From: an uncultured Collinsella sp.
GTDB taxonomy: Bacteria > Actinomycetota > Coriobacteriia > Coriobacteriales > Coriobacteriaceae
Direction of reading: 5' to 3'
DNA length: 6,505 nucleotides
NCBI GenBank assembly: GCA_938045085.1
Contig: CALINZ010000337.1
Span: forward strand, 1 to 6,505
This document shows positions 1 to 5,253 of the stretch, in pieces; within the stretch, counting starts at the first letter, position 1, and each line of letters starts with the position of its first letter. The notes beneath the pieces are model-generated. The model did no database searches, was not told where the DNA came from, and saw only the letters and a program-made list of their open reading frames with translations. The translations under genes and the position numbers were made by a program.

Positions 1-675
1 CTGCGCCATACGCTTAAGGGGAATCTGCTCCTCGGTTGCCGCACGCACCTTCTCCGAGAGCTTTGCCGTCATATCCGTCTCGACAAACCCGGGGGCGACC
101 GCATTCACTCGTACGCCGCGGGGCGCAAGCTCGCGCGCCACCGCCTTGGTCAGGCCGATCACGCCCGCCTTGGAGGCAGCGTAGTTGGCTTGCCCGGCAT
201 TGCCCATCAGGCCCACGACCGAGCTCATGTTGACGACGCAGCCGCCGCGCTGGCGCATAAAGGTCTTGGTGAGCGCGCGCGTCGTATTGAACGTGCCCTT
301 GAGATTGACATCGAGCACGCGATCGAAGGCATCGTCGCCCATGCGCATGAGCAGGCCATCGCGGGTGATACCGGCGTTGTTGACGAGCGCCCAAATCGAA
401 CCAAAGTCGTTGAGCACGGCCTCGATGCACGCATCGACGGCATCGGGGTCGGCCACATCGCATTGATACGCGCGAGCTGTGGCACCAGCGGCCTCGCAGG
501 CTTCGCACGTCTCGCGCGCCGCATCGACGCTACCGGCATAGACGACGGCGATATCAAAGCCGTCCTCCGCCAGGCCAACCGCACAAGCGCGGCCGATACC
601 ACGCGAGCCGCCCGTGATCAGTGCCACGCGACGTGAATCGTTGCGCTCGAGCGCGCCGTTGTTCAAGTTGCCCAT
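1..675 (-). CDS. fabG: 3-oxoacyl-[acyl-carrier-protein] reductase FabG (3' end outside window)
   Basis: Cytoplasmic short-chain dehydrogenase that uses NADPH to reduce beta-ketoacyl-ACP to beta-hydroxyacyl-ACP, the first reduction of each elongation cycle. The frame is open from an ATG at 675 to base 1, giving 225 residues; about 25 C-terminal residues should lie outside. Visible family marks are the Rossmann cofactor motif TGGSRGIG (residues 21-28), the NNAG motif (99-102) and the catalytic tetrad Asn124, Ser152 (in SSVVG), Tyr165 and Lys169 (YAASK), followed by the PGFVETDM segment (195-202). The ATG is preceded by AAAGGA with a 5-nt spacer. This start gives roughly ten more N-terminal residues (MGNLNNGALERNDSRR) than a compact FabG such as the E. 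coli enzyme; no other ATG lies before the Rossmann strand. It follows fabD by 30 bp and is surely co-transcribed with it. Paralogous SDRs look similar, but the fab context makes FabG the clear call. Confidence 0.95.
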   Translation of the reverse strand, partial: MGNLNNGALERNDSRRVALITGGSRGIGRACAVGLAEDGFDIAVVYAGSVDAARETCEACEAAGATARAYQCDVADPDAVDACIEAVLNDFGSIWALVNNAGITRDGLLMRMGDDAFDRVLDVNLKGTFNTTRALTKTFMRQRGGCVVNMSSVVGLMGNAGQANYAASKAGVIGLTKAVARELAPRGVRVNAVAPGFVETDMTAKLSEKVRAATEEQIPLKRMAQ

Positions 676-705
676 GTCATTCCTTTCGGGTTACAGCCCT
701 GTGGG

Positions 706-1632
706 CTATGCGAGCTCGTCGGCAATAGCTGCGACCTGCTCGGCTGTTTCGCACGAATACACGCGAACGTCGCTCAACGTACGCTTGACCAGGCCAGACA
801 GCGTTTTGCCGGGGCCAATCTCAATAAACGTGTCGATGCCCTGATCCTGCAGCGCATGCAGTGTGTCGACCCAGCGCACGGCATGGCTCACCTGGTTGGC
901 CAAGACATCCGATGCTGCTCGCGGATCCGCCGGATAGGGCGCCGCCGTCATGTTTGCCATAACAGGAATCAGCAGCGGAGACGGCGTGTGGCCGTCTTGG
1001 ATATACGTCGCCAGCCCCTCAGTCGCCTCGGCCATATAGGGGCTATGAAATGCACCCGACACCGCGACTTTCATAGCGCGGCCGCCAGCCTCTTTTACCA
1101 GGACGTCGAGGGTCTGCAACGCATCGGGCGCTCCGGCCACAACCGTCTGCTGCGGACTGTTGTAGTTGACCGGCCAGCAGTCCTCGCCGGCCTGCGCAGC
1201 CAGGTTCTCGACTTGCGCCGCATCGAGTTTGATGACGGCGCGCATTCCGCCGGGGTGACGCTCGGCCGCCGTGGCCATCAATACCGCGCGCTCGCACACG
1301 AGCTCAAAGCCCGCTCGCGCATCGAATGCCCCCGCAAAGGTGAGCGCGGCGACCTCGCCAAGCGAAAAACCCGCACAGGCGGCAGGCACCACGCCGCGCT
1401 CACGCAGGGCGGTAGCCGCTGCCAGGTCGTGAACGAACACGCACGGCTGCGTGTTCTCGGTCTGCGAGAGCTCCTCCTTCGAAGCGCTCCGGCACTGCTC
1501 GCTGGTCCCCGGGCGCACCTCGTCGGCAATGGCGAACACCTCGGCGGCCGCCGGCGATACCTCGATCAGGTCGACGCCCATCGCGGGGTGTTGGGCGCCC
1601 TGGCCGGCAAACAGAAACGCTACGCTACCCAT
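706..1632 (-). CDS. fabD: malonyl-CoA:ACP transacylase FabD
   Basis: Transfers malonyl from CoA to the phosphopantetheine arm of ACP, supplying the extender unit for fatty-acid synthesis in the cytoplasm. The 308-residue protein is full length for the family (about 300-310). It shows the N-terminal GQGAQ oxyanion motif (residues 10-14), the nucleophile elbow GFSLGE with Ser90, the malonate-binding Arg115 (CERAVLM), the catalytic His196 (GAFHSPYM), Gln247 (NQVSH) and the C-terminal IEIGPGKTLSGLVKR (270-284). The residue before the nucleophile is Phe, where many FabDs have His (GHSLGE). The frame is also open to a GTG at 1656, but I chose ATG 1632: the protein then begins MGSVAFLFAGQGAQ as in the family, and GAAGGG stands about 9 nt upstream. 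With this start the gene overlaps the end of fabK by 13 nt, which suggests translational coupling. Confidence 0.96.
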   Translation of the reverse strand: MGSVAFLFAGQGAQHPAMGVDLIEVSPAAAEVFAIADEVRPGTSEQCRSASKEELSQTENTQPCVFVHDLAAATALRERGVVPAACAGFSLGEVAALTFAGAFDARAGFELVCERAVLMATAAERHPGGMRAVIKLDAAQVENLAAQAGEDCWPVNYNSPQQTVVAGAPDALQTLDVLVKEAGGRAMKVAVSGAFHSPYMAEATEGLATYIQDGHTPSPLLIPVMANMTAAPYPADPRAASDVLANQVSHAVRWVDTLHALQDQGIDTFIEIGPGKTLSGLVKRTLSDVRVYSCETAEQVAAIADELA

Positions 1633-2564
1633 GCGGACGCACCCTTCAGGACGCACTCGGCGCCATCGACCAGGTCATCAACGATTTCACGCGCGCTCTG
1701 GCGTTCGTTGACCATGCCGGCAATCTGTCCACACAAATACGAACCCTCTTCGTAATTACCGTCCTTTGCGGCTTTACGAAGCGCGCCTGTGCCCATGGCC
1801 CCAAGCTCCTCGGCACTTGCGCCCGCCGCCTCGCTTTTGGCGTAGGCATTGGTGAAGGGGCTCTTGAGCGCACGCACCGGATGTCCCGTCGAACGGCCAG
1901 TCGCGCGCGTCGAGGTGTCTCCCGCCTTGAGCACTAGCTCTTTGTATTGCTCAGAAACAGTGCATTCGTTTGCAACGAGGAAGCGTGTACCCACCTGGAC
2001 GCCGGTGGCACCGAGCATAAAGGCCGCTGCCACGCCGCGACCATCGGCGATACCGCCGGCTGCCACAACGGGGATATCGACCGCGTCGACAACCTGCGGA
2101 ACGAGCGCCATCGTCGATGTCTCGCCAATATGCCCACCCGATTCGGTGCCCTCGGCAACAACCGCCGTGGCCCCACGACGCGCCACGAGGCGCGCCAGCG
2201 CCACCGAGGCAACAACCGGGATGACCTTGATGCCCGCGTCGTTCCAAGCCTTCATGTACTTGGTGGGATTGCCGGCACCCGTCACGACGACCGGCACCTG
2301 CTCGTCGATTACAACCCGTGCGACCTCGTCGGCAAACGGGCTCATAAGCATGACGTTCACGCCAAAGGGCTTGTCCGTCTTGGCGCGCAACTCGTGAATC
2401 TGATCGCGCAACCAGTTGGCGTCGGCATTCATGGCCGCGATGATTCCCAACCCGCCGGCCTCGGACACGGCCGAGGCAAGCGAGGCGTCGGCAATCCAGG
2501 CCATGCCGCCTTGGAACACGGGCTTTTCGATGCCGAGCAGCTCGCAGAGAGGAGTCTTGAGCAT
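1620..2564 (-). CDS. fabK: enoyl-[acyl-carrier-protein] reductase II FabK (FMN-dependent)
   Basis: Flavoprotein that reduces trans-2-enoyl-ACP to acyl-ACP with NAD(P)H, the last step of each elongation cycle. It is a TIM-barrel of the nitronate monooxygenase/FabK family, unrelated to the SDR-type FabI. Its 314 residues match family length. Signatures are QGGMAWIADASLA (18-30), AGGLGI (36-41), KPFGVNVML (65-73), TGAGNP (95-100), the active-site GGHIGE with His145, the FMN phosphate-binding AAGGIADGRG (168-177), GVQVGTRFL (188-196) and a C-terminal GQIAGMV (279-285). ATG 2564 follows the acpP stop by 2 bp; its ribosome site GGAG lies inside the end of acpP, 8 nt upstream, so translation is probably coupled. 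FabK, rather than a plain nitronate monooxygenase, is supported by the strong motif match and by its place between acpP and fabD. FabK enzymes as a family are insensitive to triclosan. Confidence 0.96.
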   Translation of the reverse strand: MLKTPLCELLGIEKPVFQGGMAWIADASLASAVSEAGGLGIIAAMNADANWLRDQIHELRAKTDKPFGVNVMLMSPFADEVARVVIDEQVPVVVTGAGNPTKYMKAWNDAGIKVIPVVASVALARLVARRGATAVVAEGTESGGHIGETSTMALVPQVVDAVDIPVVAAGGIADGRGVAAAFMLGATGVQVGTRFLVANECTVSEQYKELVLKAGDTSTRATGRSTGHPVRALKSPFTNAYAKSEAAGASAEELGAMGTGALRKAAKDGNYEEGSYLCGQIAGMVNERQSAREIVDDLVDGAECVLKGASAWVA

Positions 2565-2566
2565 CT

Positions 2567-2803
2567 CTACTTCTCCAATGCCGCCTCGACCGTATCGGCG
2601 AACTCGCCAACCGTCTTGGGGTTCTCCTCGGTATCGAGCTCAATGCCAAACTCGTCCTCGACGGCGACGAGGATCTCAACGGTGCCCAGGCTGTCGAGGC
2701 CAATCTCCTCGAGCGTGGACTCAGGCTTCATCTCGACGTCGTCAAGACCAGCGGTCTCGCGGATAACGTCGCAAACGCGCTCGAAAGTCTTCTGATCTGC
2801 CAT
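2567..2803 (-). CDS. acpP: acyl carrier protein AcpP
   Basis: Small acidic carrier that holds growing acyl chains on a 4'-phosphopantetheine group and shuttles them between the fatty-acid synthesis enzymes. It has 78 residues, the usual ACP length, is rich in Asp and Glu, and fits the four-helix fold. The attachment serine is Ser38 in LDSLGTVEI (36-44). The DSL core is intact, but the residue after it is Gly40, where most bacterial ACPs have Asp (DSLD). ATG 2803 has a strong ribosome site, AAGGAG, 7 nt upstream, consistent with the high ACP level cells need. It lies 53 bp after fabH and 2 bp before fabK. An ACP for a secondary-metabolite cluster is unlikely given the complete fab context. Confidence 0.96.
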   Translation of the reverse strand: MADQKTFERVCDVIRETAGLDDVEMKPESTLEEIGLDSLGTVEILVAVEDEFGIELDTEENPKTVGEFADTVEAALEK

Positions 2804-2824
2804 GGTGTTTCTCCTTTTTGTTTT

Positions 2825-2835
2825 GCCCCTGGGGC
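2825..2835. other. GC palindrome in the fabH-acpP spacer
   Basis: The perfect inverted repeat GCCCCTGGGGC sits in the 53-bp gap between fabH and acpP. Only about 4 bp can pair around a 3-nt loop. On the plus strand it is followed by GTTTTTATT, like a small terminator, but in the fab transcript it is followed by an A-rich tract that runs into the acpP ribosome site, so it should not stop fab transcription. It could mark mRNA processing or keep the acpP ribosome site accessible; this is inference. Confidence 0.35.
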
Positions 2836-2856
2836 GTTTTTATTACCTATGTGCAA

Positions 2857-3816
2857 CTACTTCCAACGAAGCAGATAGCCACCTATATCCAAGCCGGCAC
2901 CAAATCCAACGAGGGCGACGGTGTCGCCCGCATTCAGTGCGTCGGTACGTGCCAGCCGGTCAAGCGCAAAAGGAATGCAGGCGCTCGAAATGTTGCCGGT
3001 CTCGCGCAGCGTTCGAACCACACGCTCGTCTGGCACGCCGAGGCGTTTGACCGCCTGACTCAGGATTCGTTCGTTAGCCTGATGGAATACAAAGTGGTCG
3101 ATGTCCTCGACCGCGATGCTCGCGTCGCAGGCGAGCTTGTTGACCGTGTCGCAGATGGCATTGACGCCGAACTTGAAGACGCGACGGCCATTCATGGACA
3201 GCACGCTTTCGCTATCTGCGGAAGCCTTAAACGGCGAGGTACCGACCAGACCGGGAACGCGCAACGTCTCGACGTCGGGCGCCGTCGAAAGCTCAACGGC
3301 AAGGGGGCTGTCTCCCCCAGCTTCAATCACTGCGGCGCCTGCCCCATCGCCAAAAAGCACGCAGGTGGCGCGGTCGGTCCAATCGAGCGCGCGCGTCATC
3401 TGCTCGGCAGCAACGACAAGCACACGCTCGGCACGGCCGCGGGCGATATAGCCCTCGGCGACATCGAGGGTAAATACGAAGCCGGCGCAGGCCGCCGAGA
3501 CATCGAAGGCAGGGCACGTCGCGCCAAGTCGCTCAGCAACGGCACACGCCTCGGCGGGAACAAGGTGGTCACCCGTCGTCGTCGAGCAGACGATCAAATC
3601 CAGCTGGCTCGCGTCGATTCCGGACACCTGGAGTGCCCGCTCGCTCGCCGCTACGGCAAGGTCGTCAAGTGACTCGGTGGTGCAGACGTGGCGGCTCTTG
3701 ATACCTGTGCGGGTAAAAATCCACTCATCCGAGGTATCGAGGAACTCGGACAGCTCGTCATTGGAAACACTGCGCTTAGGAAGCGCCGAGCCTGTTCCAA
3801 GAATCGTGAAACCCAT
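2857..3816 (-). CDS. fabH: 3-oxoacyl-[acyl-carrier-protein] synthase III FabH
   Basis: Starts fatty-acid chains by condensing a short acyl-CoA primer with malonyl-ACP; cytoplasmic thiolase-fold enzyme. The protein is 319 residues, normal for the family. It has the N-terminal GTGSALP (7-13), the WIFTRTGIKSRH segment (32-43), catalytic Cys110 (SAACAGF), GDGAGAAV (156-163), His245 (VFHQAN) and Asn275 (GNISSAC), the complete Cys-His-Asn triad. The C-terminal loop reads GFGAGLDIGG (304-313), where many FabHs have a GGGxTWG pattern. The frame is open to an ATG at 3873, but ATG 3816 is chosen because AAAGGAGG lies 7 nt upstream and the protein then begins at the conserved first strand. It is the first visible gene of the fab operon, and its leader carries an operator-like repeat. 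Primer preference (acetyl versus branched) cannot be read from the sequence. Confidence 0.96.
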   Translation of the reverse strand: MGFTILGTGSALPKRSVSNDELSEFLDTSDEWIFTRTGIKSRHVCTTESLDDLAVAASERALQVSGIDASQLDLIVCSTTTGDHLVPAEACAVAERLGATCPAFDVSAACAGFVFTLDVAEGYIARGRAERVLVVAAEQMTRALDWTDRATCVLFGDGAGAAVIEAGGDSPLAVELSTAPDVETLRVPGLVGTSPFKASADSESVLSMNGRRVFKFGVNAICDTVNKLACDASIAVEDIDHFVFHQANERILSQAVKRLGVPDERVVRTLRETGNISSACIPFALDRLARTDALNAGDTVALVGFGAGLDIGGYLLRWK

Positions 3817-3822
3817 CACTAA

Positions 3823-3830
3823 CCTCCTTT
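3823..3830 (-). promoter_or_regulatory. fabH ribosome binding site
   Basis: On the minus strand this reads AAAGGAGG and is followed by 6 nt and ATG 3816. It is a near-perfect anti-16S match and decides the fabH start against the longer open frame beginning at 3873, which has no such site. Confidence 0.85.
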
Positions 3831-3832
3831 GA

Positions 3833-3849
3833 GTTGTTGACGTGTTTAC
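3833..3849. promoter_or_regulatory. operator-like repeat, copy 1 (fabH leader)
   Basis: Plus-strand GTTGTTGACGTGTTTAC, identical at 16 of 17 positions to copy 2 located 48 bp to the right in the same orientation. It ends 2 bp before the fabH ribosome site. The right half-site (GTTTAC) makes it less symmetric than copy 2. The regulator is unknown and the role is inferred. Confidence 0.5.
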
Positions 3850-3880
3850 TTCGACCAAGAGAGGATAGCGCATTTCAGTC

Positions 3881-3898
3881 GTTGTTGACGTGTTAACA
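3881..3898. promoter_or_regulatory. operator-like repeat, copy 2 (imperfect palindrome)
   Basis: Plus-strand GTTGTTGACGTGTTAACA. Its inner 16 bp form an imperfect palindrome, TGTTGAC-GT-GTTAACA, with 6 of 7 half-site positions complementary, typical of a site for a dimeric repressor. It overlaps the fab-direction TTTAAT hexamer at 3898-3903. The match to copy 1 in non-coding DNA argues for a regulatory role; the protein that binds is not known. Confidence 0.5.
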
Positions 3899-3974
3899 TT
3901 AAATTGTCCAAATGCGACAAAGGCTTCACATTGTGTCTATCTCTCGACACCATTGCGTTATTCACTTATTCATT

Positions 3975-3982
3975 AAGGAGGT
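3975..3982 (+). promoter_or_regulatory. birA ribosome binding site
   Basis: AAGGAGGT, 10 nt before ATG 3993. It fixes the birA start; the upstream in-frame ATG at 3912 lacks a comparable site. Confidence 0.8.
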
Positions 3983-3992
3983 AGCAGCCGTT

Positions 3993-4769
3993 ATGGATGC
4001 TAAATTAACGATAGTAGACGTAACCGGATCGACCAACGATGACCTGCTCGAAGCAGGAAAACAGGGAGCGCCGCACGGCACAGGGCTTGCCGCCCGAGCT
4101 CAGACAGCAGGACGCGGCCGACGCGGCCACAAGTGGGATTCAACCGCTGGCAACCTATTGCTTTCGATTATCCTGCGTCCTTGCGTTAATCCTGCAAAGT
4201 ACTCTGGTCTTGCCGCCGTCAGCGGCCTAGCGGTGCTCAGGGCGCTCGAAAAGCAGGGACTTGCAAACGAGATTGGCCTCAAATGGCCTAACGACCTGGT
4301 CGCGCGAGGGCGCAAGCTCGGCGGCATTCTGGTCGAGGCCGCACGCGATAACGAAGGCAACCCCTTTGCGGTCTGTGGCATCGGCGTCAACGTGAACTAT
4401 GTGCCCGCGGAGGTTCCCGATGGCGGTCTGCCGGCAATCGGTCTCTCGGACCTCAACGAGAATGTTCCCGCCGTCGATGTGTTACTCAAGGAGGTCTATC
4501 ACACCGTCGTAAACGCTGTGGACGCGTGGGCAGATCTGCTCAACGCCATGGAAGAAAACTCCGGACCGCTCGCGCCCGTCCACGGCGAATATGTCACTCA
4601 TCTCAATTGGATTGGGGAGCACGTTATCGCCCGCTCCCCTGCTGGTGACGAGCTGGCACGCGGCATCTTTAAAACCGTCGATGCCTTTGGTCGCGCGTGT
4701 ATCGAAACGGAAGATGGCATGCGATCCTTCCATTTTGAGGAGGCATCGCTGCGCCCCTTGAGCGAATAG
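3993..4769 (+). CDS. birA: biotin--[acetyl-CoA-carboxylase] ligase, without DNA-binding domain
   Basis: Activates biotin with ATP to biotinyl-AMP and attaches it to the lysine of biotin carrier proteins, chiefly the AccB subunit of acetyl-CoA carboxylase. The 258-residue protein begins directly with the catalytic domain: TGSTND (residues 11-16), the biotin/adenylate loop GRGRRGHKW (40-48), LKWPNDL (96-102), KLGGILVEA (108-116) and GIGVNVNY (129-136). A small C-terminal domain follows (about 205-258). There is no N-terminal winged-helix, so this is a monofunctional (group I) ligase and not a biotin repressor. The frame is open back to an ATG at 3912, but ATG 3993 is chosen because AAGGAGGT at 3975-3982 lies 10 nt upstream and the catalytic domain then starts normally. 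It diverges from fabH and converges on rpsJ. Placement next to fatty-acid genes fits its job of activating the carboxylase that makes malonyl-CoA. Confidence 0.95.
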   Translation: MDAKLTIVDVTGSTNDDLLEAGKQGAPHGTGLAARAQTAGRGRRGHKWDSTAGNLLLSIILRPCVNPAKYSGLAAVSGLAVLRALEKQGLANEIGLKWPNDLVARGRKLGGILVEAARDNEGNPFAVCGIGVNVNYVPAEVPDGGLPAIGLSDLNENVPAVDVLLKEVYHTVVNAVDAWADLLNAMEENSGPLAPVHGEYVTHLNWIGEHVIARSPAGDELARGIFKTVDAFGRACIETEDGMRSFHFEEASLRPLSE

Positions 4770-4822
4770 GGCGCCGCAGCCACCTTCTCGGCAGCATTAC
4801 CCGGCAGTCTAAACCATCATGC

Positions 4823-4865
4823 AAAACAAAAGAGCCCCGCTACCGTAATGGCAGCGGGGCTCTTT
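4823..4865. terminator. intrinsic terminator between rpsJ and birA, probably bidirectional
   Basis: A perfect 13-bp stem pairs AAAGAGCCCCGCT (4829-4841) with AGCGGGGCTCTTT (4853-4865). Inside are one A/C mismatch, two more C-G pairs and a 5-nt loop. Read leftward, after rpsJ, the stem is followed by TTTTGTTTT (T-run 4831-4823), a good U-tract, so it should end the fusA-rpsJ transcript. Read rightward, after birA, the tail is only CTCTTTAAG, a weaker U-run but probably still usable. The birA stop is about 60 bp before it and the rpsJ stop about 20 bp before it on the other strand. Confidence 0.88.
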
Positions 4866-4895
4866 AAGCTATGAGCGATATCGCTTAGAGCTTGA
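4864..4895. repeat. imperfect palindrome across the rpsJ stop codon
   Basis: The centre AGCGATATCGCT (4874-4885) is a perfect 12-bp palindrome, and outer arms AAGCT (4866-4870) and AGCTT (4889-4893) extend it with 3-nt interior interruptions. It covers the TAA of rpsJ (4887-4885) and abuts the terminator stem. In RNA it could form a small hairpin in tandem with the terminator, or be a protein-binding or 3'-end element; function unknown. Confidence 0.4.
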
Positions 4896-5193
4896 TGTCG
4901 ATGTCGACGCCAGCGGGGAGGTCGAGACGCATGAGCGAATCAACGGTGCCCGAGGTGGGGTCGAGGATGTCGATGAGGCGCTTGTGGGTGCGCATCTCGA
5001 ACTGCTCACGGGAGTCCTTGTTCACGTGCGGCGAGCGGATAACCGTGTACAGGTTGCGCTCGGTGGGCAGGGGAACAGGACCGGAAACGCGAGCGCCGGT
5101 CTTCTGAGCGGTCTCGACGATGAGCTTCGCGGACTGATCGACGACCTCGTGATCATAGCCCTTGAGGCGAATGCGGATCTTCTGGGTAGCCAA
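4885..5193 (-). CDS. rpsJ: 30S ribosomal protein S10
   Basis: Component of the 30S subunit head, also known as NusE, the NusB partner in transcription antitermination. Its 102 residues are a full-length match to the S10 family, with IRIRLKGYDHEVVD near the N-terminus (6-19), the GPVPLPTERNLYTV loop region (38-51), SPHVNKDSREQFEMRTHKR (54-72) and a C-terminal LPAGVDIDIKL (92-102). The start is TTG at 5193: no ATG lies near the N-terminus (the next Met is residue 67), and a GGAGG at 5204-5200 stands 6 nt upstream. The gene follows fusA by 60 bp and is followed by a terminator. It is therefore cut off from the usual S10 operon partners (rplC, rplD and so on), and no tuf separates it from fusA. 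Confidence 0.97.
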   Translation of the reverse strand: MATQKIRIRLKGYDHEVVDQSAKLIVETAQKTGARVSGPVPLPTERNLYTVIRSPHVNKDSREQFEMRTHKRLIDILDPTSGTVDSLMRLDLPAGVDIDIKL

Positions 5194-5199
5194 CTTAAA

Positions 5200-5204
5200 C
5201 CTCC
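5200..5204 (-). promoter_or_regulatory. rpsJ ribosome binding site upstream of a TTG start
   Basis: Reads GGAGG on the minus strand, 6 nt before the TTG at 5193. It supports the TTG as the true start of rpsJ. Confidence 0.85.
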
Positions 5205-5211
5205 AAAGAGT

Positions 5212-5228
5212 GCGAGAGATGTTCTCGC
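5212..5228 (-). other. small hairpin in the fusA-rpsJ spacer
   Basis: A perfect 6-bp stem, GCGAGA (5212-5217) with TCTCGC (5223-5228), around a 5-nt loop. In the transcript it ends about 7 nt before the rpsJ ribosome site. No U-tract follows, so it is not a terminator. It could be an mRNA processing point or affect rpsJ translation, or be chance in a GC-rich genome. Confidence 0.35.
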
Positions 5229-5253
5229 GGATTACGTAACAGGGAGCTCGAAC

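Larger units (their letters stand above)
3817..3992. promoter_or_regulatory. divergent control region between fabH and birA
   Basis: This 176-bp spacer is noticeably richer in A and T than the flanking genes and must hold promoters for both the leftward fab operon and the rightward birA. No convincing paired -35/-10 set stands out. A TTTAAT hexamer (5 of 6 to the -10 consensus) reads leftward at 3903-3898 without a good -35. TTGACG hexamers reading rightward at 3837 and 3885 have no good -10 at 16-18 nt. The region carries the two repeat copies listed separately, plus weaker dyads: TTGTC/GACAA at 3904-3920 and CACA-T-TGTG at 3927-3935. Ribosome sites for fabH and birA lie at the two ends. Confidence 0.7.

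Noticed and set aside
376..385. GTTGTTGACG inside fabG, matching the first ten bases of the operator-like repeat
   Set aside because: It is the antisense of the codons for the conserved VNNAG motif and shares no flanking bases with the repeat, so it is coincidence.
856..1755. 299-codon open frame on the plus strand
   Set aside because: It lies antisense to fabD and the end of fabK, has arginine/histidine-rich low-information composition and no ribosome site; it is a by-product of high-GC codon use.
1947..2795. 282-codon open frame on the plus strand
   Set aside because: Antisense to fabK and acpP, no recognisable domain, and the minus-strand genes are unmistakable.
2818..3672. 284-codon open frame on the plus strand
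   Set aside because: Antisense to fabH, starts in the fabH-acpP spacer without a ribosome site, and shows no family motif.
3817..3873. Upstream in-frame ATG of fabH at 3873
   Set aside because: The extension would run through the repeat and the AAAGGAGG site; the family N-terminus begins at ATG 3816.
3833..3920. Classical BirA-type biotin operator
   Set aside because: The half-sites are vaguely similar to GTTAAC-type arms, but the long spacer between inverted arms is missing and the BirA here has no DNA-binding domain.
3912..3992. Upstream in-frame ATG of birA at 3912, giving 27 extra residues
   Set aside because: No ribosome site near it, the extra residues are not a winged helix or signal peptide, and a strong site precedes ATG 3993.
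5194..5253. S10-leader type autoregulatory structure before rpsJ
   Set aside because: The spacer is only 60 bp with a single 6-bp hairpin, far too short for the long L4-binding leader known from E. coli.
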